Below are positions 53,011 to 62,272 of a stretch of 64,000 bases of DNA, in pieces (the first letter of the stretch is position 1; every line of letters starts with the position of its first letter). Position numbers and translations under genes: made by a program. The DNA lies in assembly GCA_947359465.1 (NCBI GenBank), contig OX375879.1:18314298-18378297 (forward strand), written 5' to 3'. This DNA is from Metellina segmentata. Its lineage: Eukaryota > Arthropoda > Arachnida > Araneae > Tetragnathidae. The notes under the pieces are model-generated. The model was not told the DNA's origin. It saw only the letters and a program-made list of their open reading frames with translations, and made no database searches.

Positions 53011-53611
53011 GTGTCCGTCGGAAATCCAGATTAGTGGAGCTCAAAAGGGATCTATTCATCATGTGACTACTGGTGAGACAAAAGGAAGGGACTTGTCTGT
53101 GGTGAGAATTGTATGTAAAGTATTGTTGGGATTAGGCTTCATAAGTAAAAGTAACTAGTGATTCATGAAAAACTTATTTTTTGTGTCCAGTGTTATTTTG
53201 CCGAAAACAGCTTTACCTGGGGATACTCTGGATCATAGTACGATACCGGGGCATCTTGTCAGATGAGGAAAGGATACTCACCCGGAACCTGCTGTCTTCT
53301 CACCAGAAGATGGATCTCGGCATTACTTCGGCTAGCGTCTGGAATTGACTTTCGGGTCACACGTCAGCAACAGCTCGGTTTGGTCCTCCTCCTCTGGTTG
53401 TCTCTCCTCGCCACAATTCCTTTTTGGAAAGACAAAAAGGGGGTAAAGCACCCAATTTCGTTAGGCCAAAAAACCCTTTTCGCCTAGATCAGAAGACCAA
53501 ACCAGTTGAAATCCCCAAGCACCACCCATACACAAGATAAAGAGAGGGCCATCAAAGATCATAACACAATACACTCTATAAGAAAAAAAAATCGACGCAC
53601 CGAGAAGGAGT

Positions 53612-54020
53612 GTAACGGTGCTGACTGGGGACGTATAGTCTTTAGTGACGAGTCCAGTTTTCAACTGTGTCCTGACGATAACCGCCGACCTGTCTGGGGC
53701 AGTGTGAGAATCCTGCCCTATCTTACGTGGGGTACTCCACAACATAGCGTTATGGTCTGGGGTGCCATCTCCTTTGATAGCCCTTTGGTAGTCATTTCTG
53801 GCACACTTACAGCACAGCGGTACGTAGATGACATTCTACGACGGGTGTGTTACCGTTCCTTTTACGAACCCACTTTCCAAGAAGATAATGCCCGTGTTGC
53901 TATGAATCGTCTCCAAGCTTTCCCAACACCTCCTTGGCCAGATAGGTCTCCTGATCTCTCCCATAGAGCACATTTAGTACGTTATGGGAAGGCGATTACA
54001 ACCATCCCGGAATGTTGACC
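53612..54020 (+). pseudogene. Tc1-like transposase, first part (before the hAT insertion)
   Basis: GADWGRIVFSDESSFQLCPD (first catalytic Asp), HSVMVWGAISFDSPLVVISG, LTAQRYVDDILRRV, FQEDNARVAMNRLQA (second Asp, with a deletion of the usual RPHTA) and PPWPDRSPDLSH. The preceding N-terminal coding region is deleted, so the terminal repeat joins directly to this point. The frame ends at NVDHLA, where the hAT element is inserted. Confidence 0.88.
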
Positions 54021-54070
54021 ATTTAGCCCAGTGTTTCTCAGTCTTTTTTGGTTGACAACGAGGTTCAAAG

Positions 54071-55930
54071 TCACCAGACAAGTTCACATTTCATTGTTTC
54101 AACTTTTAAAAGTCTTTCTCGTCTTTTGGACTTGATTTCTATCAATGCTGAAAATCCAAAATCCCAGAACCATGAATCTGTAAAAGACAGAATAATTTTA
54201 ATAGCTTTCAAGCTAATTACAGAATATAAATTTCTGACAGAAAGCCAAAATTCATCCACATTTTTCTCGAAGAATGTTAAACGGTAAAACTTATCCTTTC
54301 TCAAATCAATGAGCTGTTCTTTTTCTGTTGTCGTCAAATTTGGTGTCTTGAAAATTACAAATGGGTTGATAAACCCTTCATATTCGTCAGCTGAAAACGA
54401 AGGAAAGTAGCTTTTAAGTGAGGTTTAAAGTTCGTCAATGGTGCTTATAATTTTTCCCTTTGAAATTTCAGATTTACTCAGCGTTAATTTTTCTTCAAAT
54501 TTCTTCAGTTTTTAAGTTGATGTGGCGATATTCTCGGATGTACCTTGAAGATTTAAATTCAGAGAGTTAAACTTTTCAAACAAGTCCGAGAGAAATTGAA
54601 CTTTAAGCCACCAAATCTCATTATGAAGAGAAAATCCAAAAGATGTTTTCTCGACCTCCAAAAACAAAATTACCTCTGTTTTCAGGAGTCGTTTCAAAAC
54701 TTTTCCCTTCGAAAGCCAACGCACTTAGTTGTGATATAAAAGAGTTTTGTAGTTGGAATTCATCAACTGAGAGAAAATTCGGGATTTAAGAGGTCGACTC
54801 TTGATGAAATTGACCACTTGGATTACTTGGTTCATTACAATCTACAGATCTTTAGTTACAAATTTTCAAACGAGATATTCTCTGTGAATTATACAGTGTA
54901 CGCTTAAAATATTTGGATTTTCTAGGCGCATAGGTGTGATAAATCCTTTTTAGTTCCCTAACATTGATAGACATCCGTCTGTGGAAACACCAAGGCTGTT
55001 TTTCCAGAAACTAAAGCTTAAAATATTTTCTTTTACAAGCTCAAATATATCTTTTCCTGTCGTCGTGCTCTTGTCATCTTTAACAAATCGAATGAAAGCA
55101 AGCAGCTGTGCTTTTCCACTGATATCTATCGACTCATCAATTTGAAATGTCCAGAGTTCACTGTCGAGCGATTCGAAATACTCGACAATTTGTTTAAGTG
55201 TGAAGATAAATCTTCGATTCAGCCTATATATGTAATGTGCTCTAACATTCTGGGTAGACATGTCACCTTGGTGGCTGGTACAGTGTCTCACGACACTAGG
55301 CACGGGAGTGTGTGTTGGTGTTAGCTAATTATTGGATAATGGTATTCTTTCTAGACCTTCTCTGTCAATTAATTTCCCAGCATTGTTTTGACAATGATAG
55401 CTAATACTGATACAATAATGGACTCGGCATCGGTGTGTGCTTTTTTACGTTGTGCTGTTCATTGTGCAACCTTGTAGCTGGAAATCAACTTCTTTTCTGG
55501 AATCTTTATACAGTTTTAAGAAGTTTTTTGCTATTTTATTTTACTGCGCTGCCAGGTTTTCAAAACATTCGCTTGGTTTTTTTTACCTCTGAGTGTGAAG
55601 AGAGAGAGATATATATATATATAGTTTCCAAATTCTCTTCAGTTTACTAGTAACGAGAGCTTCATTTGCAAGTTTCTTTTTGAAGATTACACAGAATGGT
55701 ATTTGAGGATCTTCCGTTTCAATTTTGATAAATTTGAATTCCATATAGTCATCTTTATACGTCCGTTTGTTTCTTTGTTTGTCTTCTGTTTGTGAAGCGC
55801 CAGATTTTATTAAATATTTGTTCATTATGGCTAAATGAATAAAACATTTGTTAATTACACGTTGGTATTCAAAATTATCTTTACATGCATAGAACCACGG
55901 ATTTCTCAAATTGAATTATAATTTCATGAA
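54071..55930 (-). pseudogene. hAT transposase (BED finger plus RNase H-like core), decayed
   Basis: Recognisable pieces in N-to-C order: KRTYKDDYMEFKFIKIETED with ANEALVTSKLKRIWKL (degenerate BED-type zinc finger, about 55583-55780). Then FQIDESIDISGKAQLLAFIR with FWKNSLGVSTDGCLSMLGN (catalytic-core blocks, about 54950-55180), MRWLSKGKVLKRLLK (conserved RW block) with LNLNLQGTSEN (about 54512-54724), and VDEFWLSVRNLYSVIS with FGFSALIEIKSKRRERL (C-terminal dimerisation domain, about 54071-54280). Stops and frameshifts separate the pieces, and dispersed repeat 3 interrupts the gene near 55237-55325. The arrangement matches ZBED5/SCAND3-type hAT transposases. Confidence 0.88.
55237..55325 (+). 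repeat. Dispersed repeat 3 inside the hAT element
   Basis: GCTCTAACATTCTGGGTAGA to GAGTGTGTGTTGGTGTTAG, shared with 24337-24470. It separates the BED-finger part from the catalytic core of the hAT gene. Confidence 0.8.
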
Positions 55931-56035
55931 TTTGTCTGGAATGAGACATAACATCATAACACATAAATACAAAGGAAAAAAATTTAAGAACACTGCATAT
56001 GATATAAAACTAGCATGAAACCATAAAAATGGACG

Positions 56036-56345
56036 GAATTCACTTTCGGTGATTGGACGGAACCAACTTTCGGCAATAGGTCGAAACTAGCTTTCGGCAA
56101 TAGGTCGGAACCAACTTTCGGCAATAGGTGGAAACCAACTTTCCAAGATTGGATGAAACCAGCTTTTGACAATAGGCGGGAATCAGCTTTTGACAATTAG
56201 TCGGAACCAGCTTTTGACAATTAGTCGGAACCAGCTTTTGACAATTAGTCGGAACCAGCTTTTGGCAATTGATCGGAACCAGCTTTTTGCAATAGATCGG
56301 GACCGACTTTCGACGATGATACGGAATAAACTTTCGGCAATTGGA
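56036..56345 (+). repeat. 24-bp minisatellite, about 13 units, in the hAT element
   Basis: Unit GGAACCAGCTTTTGACAATT-AGTC and variants (GGAACCAACTTTCGGCAATAGG). Because 24 is a multiple of 3, both strands stay open. On the - strand it reads as an 8-residue repeat (PTNCQKLV). Confidence 0.9.
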
Positions 56346-57027
56346 ATGTATATTGCATACATTGAAAACATTATCCCGCTCTGAAAGCACTTAATATCTA
56401 TTTCTCTGACCCAAACGAAATCGATCAAGAGTTTGAAGACATCAGACAGAAGGGCTCACCTTTTAAAGCCTACACCCGACATAACCTGGAGCTTAAACAA
56501 AAGGAACAAGTTAAATGGATACCAGAATAATTTACCACACTTGTTGAACGATGCTCGAGCACTTCAAACGAGTCGGAAAATTGAGAGAATGGGTGGAAAT
56601 TGACAATCTAGGCTTCAGTGGACGAATCCACAGCATCCATTTCGTGATCCAGAGCCAGAGCTCTACCACTTACGACTGCTGCTATACTACATAGTTCACA
56701 GCAATGCAATCGCATTGAAGAAATTGTTGATGACTTACTTATTCCACAAATCTTTTGATTTTAAGAAAGAGCGAATTTGAATCAATGTCAATTACATTTG
56801 GGGAAAAATAATATCAAATAAAAACGCGGGAAAACAAAATTTTAAAAGATTTTTTTTTAGTCTATGTCTAATGCTGTCTTAGTAACCGTTGAGGTAATTA
56901 CAAATACTATTTCAAAGTTACAAAACCGATGCAATTTTGCTTATTTGTCAAAAACCGTCACTGCATATTTGACAATCTCTCGTGGCACACTAGTGTGTCG
57001 CGGCATACAGGTCGAAAAACACTGATT

Positions 57028-57172
57028 TAGCCCGACAGTTGGAGACAATTTGGCGAGAAATTCCCCAGGACACCATCCGGGAACTTTTTCAGTCTATGCC
57101 ACGCCGGGTGACAGCTTGCATCCAGGACAGAGAAGTGAATCGACGTCTTATTGACTTCCTTCCTTTGTAAAG
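57028..57172 (+). pseudogene. Tc1-like transposase, C-terminal part (after the hAT insertion)
   Basis: It resumes as RQLETIWREIPQDTIRELFQ then SMPRRVTACIQDREVNRRLI, the C-terminal tail of the family T transposase. Joined across the hAT duplication (NVDHLA | RQLE), the frame is continuous. This shows the hAT insertion hit an existing gene fragment. Confidence 0.88.
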
Positions 57173-57356
57173 GTGAAACTCTCAAATAAATCGTTCAATT
57201 GTTCTGAAATTTAATCGTTTGTTTTTCTATGTATGTTCTTCACTTCCACCTATTTTTTTAGAAATCGGACAACTACTTCTTGGTGCGTAGAGTTTTTGTT
57301 ATAGAGTGTATATATGCGGAGATGGGATGAACGCTGATGTTTCTGATTTCCCGTAG

Positions 57357-57536
57357 GATTTCGAGAATGACCCCAAACTTCTGCAGCTGACGACGGATTT
57401 CCTGGAAGAGCTTGTGCACAACAACACTCTGCTACCGGCGGAAACGAAGGCTGCCTCGCAGCTGCTACAGATGATCTCCAAGCAGGACCAGGACAAGCAG
57501 ACCGTTGACCTAGACCTGCTGCTGGCCATGCCCATG
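57357..57536 (+). CDS. RASGRF: RasGRF exon 13 (N-terminal part of CDC25 domain)
   Basis: The acceptor GATTTCCCGTAG ends at 57356 and the donor is GTACTC at 57537. It is exactly 60 codons: DFENDPKLLQLTTDFLEELV, then LLPAETKAASQLLQMISKQD and a tail ending LLLAMPM. The vertebrate counterpart is [20 protein letters not shown]...LLPQERKATANILRALSQDD. It is phase 0 at both ends. A Tc1-like element ends only 48 bp upstream, inside the branch-point region. Confidence 0.95.
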
Positions 57537-59022
57537 GTACTCCCTTATCCTTCGTTTTCAGATCCATGAGGGTTCAGTGCAAACATTAACCCTCATGCTG
57601 GTTGTCTCGACGATGTATCTTGTCGTTTGTAAAACTGACCAGATGTTGATAGAAGAGATATATCGTTCATCAGGTATGAAAATACTGACCAGATGTTGAT
57701 GGACGAGATATCTCGTCGAAACCACTTGGAGGGCATAAACAAACTATCGGAAGACAAAGATATTCCTGGTGTTAAGTGGACCAGCGCACAAAAATCTTTC
57801 AAATTTCGAAAAAAGAAATTTATAAATTTAAATAAATGTTTACAATTCTATTTAAAATGATAAATTATTTATGGAGATATGTTGAGAGGTATTTTAAATA
57901 ATTTTTTGAAAAATACCTGAACGCACCTGAAGTAAAAGAAATTGATTTACTAGTTTAACATACCCTCTAACAGATTTTAACGCAGACATTTTTCTCTCTA
58001 TCTGCTCAAAAAAGTTCATTTTGATTGTTGAAAAAAAATGGTCATTTAAAAAAATTTGAGTAAAAGAAAGAAAAAAAATCTCAAATCTTCAAATTTTAAG
58101 TTTTTATATATATATCTGTGTTAGTGTTTTAAAATGTCTTAATAACCTGTATAAAAAATTCAATTATTACCAATAAAAAATTCTGAGAAAAAGTTCCTTA
58201 AATTTTGACTATTTTAACATTACCGAGATAGAACTGCACTGGACCTTAAGAGGTGATTTGACCTATCGTCCTTTTTATGATGTTTATTGCTAATTTTTAT
58301 GATTCATTCTATGAGACTTGCTGTAGTTGCATTCGAGCTACATCACAGGTTACGAAACTAGAAACGCGGACAGCGTCCAAAATACTAACGCCCCAATATT
58401 TAGCCATTAACTAACCCTCTAATGTATCAGGGATTTGGGGCACAATTAAATGTAGACTCTAAAGACTGAAAAATAAAATTCTGGTGTTTTGAATGGTAAT
58501 GCGTACTTTCTGTCAAATTCTGGAAGGACACAACTTAGCGCATGAAGTTTCTACACACTGATATCTGAATAAATCACAATTTTTTGTATCTAGGTATTCA
58601 AATTTGTAAATTTTTCACTAAGTAATTCTACATTCATAGCCTGTTCATTTTGTGATGTTTGGCATCAATCTATCCCTCTTTTCCTTTTAGGTGTAATATT
58701 GTATTGGGAATGAAATATTTTCTATCCCTTTTATTTAGCTGAAATAAGGTAGTTCCATGAACCATTCAAGAGCCCTGGCGTGTAGTATTGTTCGATGAAC
58801 TCTATAGCTCGAACTGTCCATGAATAGCTTGTTGAATGAAATTAACGCCAAACATCGCAAATTGAACAAGTCATGAATAATTGAAATTACTGAGTGAGAG
58901 TATGCAAATTTGAATACCAAACGGTTATGAATAGTCTTTAAGAGTATTGTTCGTTTATTACTTGCAGCATTGTAAAAGAACTAAATTGTGAGTTGGTTCA
59001 ATATTTCTTTTCCTCTCTGCAG
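57537..59022 (+). other. Intron 13
   Basis: It contains a GATATC-family copy immediately after exon 13 (57588-57735) and otherwise AT-rich sequence with no recognised feature. Confidence 0.5.
57588..57735 (+). repeat. GATATC-palindrome dispersed repeat, best palindrome
   Basis: AACCCTCATGCTGGTTGTCT, CGACGATGTATCTTGTCG, AACTGACCAGATGTTGATAG, then GACGAGATATCTCGTC at 57702-57717 (a perfect 16-bp palindrome), GAAACCACTTGGAGGGC. Confidence 0.8.
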
Positions 59023-59120
59023 ACTGCGAGCAAGGAGAACATCGAGTCACTATCGGCTCTTGAAATTGCCGAAGGAATGACATATCTGGACCACAAAATT
59101 TTTATTTCAATACGGAGCGA
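59023..59120 (+). CDS. RASGRF: RasGRF exon 14 (CDC25 domain)
   Basis: The acceptor TTTTCCTCTCTGCAG ends at 59022 and the donor is GTAAGT at 59121. The translation TASKENIESLSALEIAEGMT then YLDHKIFISIRS matches vertebrate [28 protein letters not shown], including the conserved LDH-IF block of the exchange domain. It ends in phase 2 (GA). Confidence 0.96.
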
Positions 59121-59896
59121 GTAAGTACTGCTGAACCATTCATGCTAGTGTTTGAATTAGAGAACCATTTTATTAGTTTCATGAAATACCCGTTTGTATA
59201 GTTACAGTTTTAAACTTCTTTTCGGAACATGGGAGGAAAAAAGTTTTCCTAACTAATTTTGAGCTGCTAAAATCAATCAAGTGCAATAGGAAAAAAATTA
59301 TCTTCCCACGCCGTGGTCCATCTATTTACTGTAAGATGTCCCATCAAATGATACCATATAAGGCAGTGAGATCTATCTAAGTATTGCTGATCAAGGAATA
59401 ATTAATTTGTTGATACGCAATTTGTAACTTGCTGCGCCATCTCTTGTAGCACTCGAATCATGACTGTTCTGTAATAAAGACGCTTGATTCATTACTCGTA
59501 TTTTAAGACTAATTAAGTAGTGAGACATATAAAAAGTCTTCACATTTATATATATTTATATTTACATCATTCAAATACGTAAATTAATGAAAGATCAAAC
59601 TCTGAAAAAAGATCTGACAGTACGTTATATTTTTTAAATTGTTGTATCTAACTTTCTTAAAATGTTATTATAATTTTTTTGTTTGTAATATATGTATATA
59701 TATATAAAATAAAATGAAATGTGCAGCGAATGTCAATTATAGGATGTTATGCAAAGTTTCAAAGCCACCACGTATGCGTGGTGTGAGCAGCGCCCTCTGA
59801 ACTGATGCTAAAAGCGTATAAATATAGGGCTGTAACGAGACGTTGAAAATAGTGCATGGTTATTTTTTAGTGACGAACGTTTAGTGAGACCTAAGT

Positions 59897-60872
59897 ATGC
59901 CTCCACGACGAAATAGGGTGAAATTTCAACAATTTACAGTGTTTGAACGGGGGATAATCATCGACCTTGTGAAGGAGGATTTTCCTATAGTAGCGATAGT
60001 GCTCGTGTGCAGCGGAACAGTTCCACAGTGATACCAGTTTGGAAGCAGTGGACCGACGAGCACCGGAAAACTACATAAACTGGGAATTGACGACGGAAGG
60101 TGACGCCAGCGCGCGATGATAGACACCTGGTCCAAATGGCGGTGAATGACCGTACATCTACCTCCAGGCAGTTGGCAGCACTTTGGTCTACTTCTACAGG
60201 TGTACTAATGTCGGCTTCGTCAATTCGCCGACGTCTGCTGCACCGTGGACTGCGTGCAAGGATTCCTTTATACAAGATCCCCCTCACGCCAAACCATCGA
60301 CGGCTGCGTCTGCAATGGGCTCATGAGCACAGAGCCTGGCGGGCTGATTGACAACAAGTTGTCTTTTCTGACGAATCCCACTGTAATTTGTGGAACTATG
60401 ATGGCCGCATTCGCGTGAGACGCTATGCCGGTGAACGCTGCCTACCAGAGTGCGTTATCGAACGTCATAGTGGCCGAACACCCGGAGTTATGGTCTGGGG
60501 TGCGATATTGGGGGTAATCTGAATAGCAACAGGTACGTCCGTAAAGTGCTAGAGCCTGAAGTCGTTCCCTTCCTTCAAGGCATCTCTAGAGCTATTTTTC
60601 AACAGTATAATGCACGCCCACATGTGGCAACGAATGTTCGAGACTTCTTTTCAGCCCAACACATGCAACTTCTTCCTTGGCCTGCTTATTCGCCGGATAT
60701 GTCGCCTTTTGAGCCCGTGTGGGATTTGGTGGATCGGCGTCTCGCTCGTAATCCGCGTCCTACAGCTTCAAAAGACGAACTTTGAGTGCGCATACAAACA
60801 ATATGGAATTATCTTCCAAAAGCAGACATTCAACATCTGTTTCACTTCATGCCACATCGTATAGTAGCCCTT
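59897..60872 (+). pseudogene. Tc1-like transposase (family A), disabled
   Basis: Start ATG at 59897: MPPRRNRVKFQQFTVFERGI (HTH region), then a frameshift. MAVNDRTSTSRQLAALWSTS continues the second HTH, VVFSDESHCNLWNYDGRIRV has the first catalytic Asp, and TPGVMVWGAI precedes another frameshift. IFQQYNARPHVATNVRDFFS has the second Asp position changed to Tyr (QQYNARPH for QQDNARPH). PWPAYSPDMSPFEPVWDLVD follows with a normal-looking Glu, then a TGA and VRIQTIWNYLPKADIQHLFH. Inactive from several lesions. Its 3' end is replaced by family B sequence. Confidence 0.9.
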
Positions 60873-61120
60873 GTGACGAGTTAGAGCGACGTTTACGGAC
60901 CAGGAAACCACGTCCGAAATCTACAGCTGATCTAGCGACGTTCTTGCAGAAGGAATGGACACAAATACCCATAGCTGCGTATGGAAACCTTGTCGAAAGT
61001 ATGTCCAGAAGGGTTGCTAGTGTAATTGCAGCACGTGGGGGGCCATCCCTCTATTAAAATACGTATTCTTTCTTTTATACTATCACATCTTGCTGTCCTG
61101 TGCATTATTGTAGGGTTGTG
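60873..61120 (+). mobile_element. Tc1-like family B 3' end fused to family A
   Basis: DELERRLRTRKPRPKSTADL then ATFLQKEWTQIPIAAYGNLV and ARGGPSLY, then the family B right terminus TGCATTATTGTAGGGTTGTG and TA (61121-61122). The equivalent region of the 40664-41389 copy is nearly the same. Confidence 0.83.
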
Positions 61121-61329
61121 TATATGTATATATATAATTAAATAGTAATTTAATATGTATAATAAACTTGCCTAACACACTTTTGATATATTCTCTCTAC
61201 TTAGCTGCCCTCTAATGTCAATTAAACTCATTAAAAACCAAGCAACTCGTAGTCGTACTCAGTTAAATGTTTAAAAAATTGCCTTTTCATTGGAGATGAT
61301 TTCCGTATTAATTTAATGTCTTCTTGCAG

Positions 61330-61414
61330 AGAGTTCCTGGGGCAAGCGTGGATGAAGCCAGAGAAAGCTACCAAAGCACCCAACATTTTACTCATGACTC
61401 GGCGATTCAACGAC
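61330..61414 (+). CDS. RASGRF: RasGRF exon 15 (CDC25 domain, last certain exon)
   Basis: The acceptor TCTTCTTGCAG ends at 61329 and the donor is GTAAGC at 61415. The first base completes Glu, giving EEFLGQAWMKPEKATKAPNI then LLMTRRFND. This matches vertebrate [20 protein letters not shown]...HFND, a hallmark of RasGRF/Sos-type exchange domains. It ends in phase 0. The expected next block, aligned to the vertebrate sequence after HFND, is not in the remaining 2.6 kb except possibly after the candidate exon below. Confidence 0.95.
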
Positions 61415-62179
61415 GTAAGCACCCCTGCTCAAACAATCTTAAGTGAAACTTGTAACAAAATAGTATTACGAATGATCAGCTTCGGCATGCGTAATCGGAG
61501 CAGTTGAGTGAAGCATAACTCCTATACAAGTTCTCTTAAATTTGCACCCACAATAGTCTTTTCATATTATGTGGATTTGGGAAAATGAAATGCTTATTAG
61601 AATCGCAAAAAGGTATATATGGGAGTATTCGAATACAAGCTCTCATGAACTCGATTCTTTCGAATTCGAATATAGTAGAATTCCTTCAAAGTACTCGAAT
61701 ACTAATGAATTCAAATGCCAGTACTCTTATTCCAAAGTATTCGAATACAAGTAATTGGATACCAAAGTATTCGAATGCCAAACTACTCAGACACCAATGT
61801 ATTAATCCTAGGTATTCGAATACCAAAGAAGCAATATTGTATTGGTATGCGTATCCATGTTGGTTGTTTATCAAAAATTATTATTTGCATGTGGAATAAA
61901 TAACAACACTGCCCACTTGTTACGAACTTTGATTAATTGCGTCATAATTCTAGTGCTCGAACCACAATGTTTGAAAATTCATAGCTGTATAGTTTTATAT
62001 AATAGCCTTGTATCGGCACATGGCCCGATTCTTTCTATCGATGAATCGATATTTGTATTATTCGATAAATTTTGAAAAAAGTACTCGGAATACCAAGTAT
62101 TCGATTTTGCCCACCTACTAAAATGTTGGGCAATATTAATCATGAAATATCGATTTAATGAGAAAACTTATTCTTTCAG
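61415..62179 (+). other. Intron after exon 15, with a GTATTCGAATAC cluster
   Basis: Between about 61620 and 61830, TATTCGAAT words occur repeatedly, some as the palindrome GTATTCGAATAC, with one more diverged block near 62075-62110 that ends CGATTTTGCCCACCTACT. It resembles the interior of a hAT-type MITE, but the ends were not resolved. Confidence 0.5.
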
Positions 62180-62272
62180 AGCTATAAATTCGATTCGTGG
62201 ACGAATGTTAGTGCGCGCAAGGTTGAATTCCTCTCTTCGTTTGGATCGCTGTTAAAGCAAAACCAACGAATG
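62180..62272 (+). CDS. Candidate extra in-frame exon within the CDC25 domain (31 codons)
   Basis: A strong acceptor (TTATTCTTTCAG, ending 62179) and a plausible donor (GTATGC at 62273) bound 93 nt with no stop in the phase-0 frame. It would read SYKFDSWTNVSARKVEFLSS then FGSLLKQNQRM. This has no resemblance to the vertebrate residues that follow HFND. It is either a lineage-specific or alternative cassette exon or a chance pseudo-exon; a 31-codon open frame alone has roughly a one-in-five chance. Confidence 0.35.

Larger units (their letters stand above)
54029..57024 (-). mobile_element. hAT transposon (Charlie/ZBED5-like) with perfect 8-bp target duplication
   Basis: The ends CAGTGTTTCTC and GAAAAACACTG are inverted repeats with typical hAT termini and a GTGTGTCGCGGCA subterminal word. 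ATTTAGCC is duplicated exactly (54021-54028 and 57025-57032), inside the Tc1 coding sequence. On the - strand it carries a decayed transposase gene (about 55930 to 54071), a 24-bp minisatellite (56036-56345) and a copy of dispersed repeat 3 (55237-55325). Confidence 0.95.
53572..57308 (+). mobile_element. Tc1-like transposon (family T), split by a hAT insertion
   Basis: Left end CACTCTATAAGAAAAAAAAA then TCGACGCACCGAGAAGGAG; right end CTTCTTGGTGCGTAGAG then TTTTTGTTATAGAGTG. TA flanks both ends (53570-53571 and 57309-57310). Between them lies the transposase C-terminal two-thirds, split by the hAT element at 54029-57024. The N-terminal half of the gene was already lost. The right end lies 48 bp from RasGRF exon 13. 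Confidence 0.93.
91..61414 (+). other. RASGRF: RasGRF-type Ras guanine-nucleotide exchange factor gene, partial, 15 exons placed
   Basis: This entry is the gene-level span; exons are listed separately. In known animals the protein promotes GDP release from Ras (and Rac, through a DH domain upstream of this window) and is a calcium-responsive activator of Ras-MAPK signalling at the membrane. The exons translate in order to the end of PH domain 2, the REM domain, a long disordered linker and the start of the CDC25 domain, which is the RASGRF1/2 architecture. Each of the 14 internal junctions keeps the reading frame, with about 2443 coding nt in total. Introns range from about 0.9 to 13 kb and are full of repeats. 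Exons are GC-rich against AT-rich introns. The initiator, DH domain and most of the catalytic domain are outside the window. Orthology to RASGRF as a group is clear; separating RASGRF1 from RASGRF2 is not attempted. Confidence 0.93.

Noticed and set aside
56040..56428. Repetitive 81-116 codon ORFs (SWFRLIVK, PTNCQKLV and NQLLTISR repeats)
   Set aside because: Open only because the 24-bp minisatellite period is a multiple of three; not evidence of a protein.
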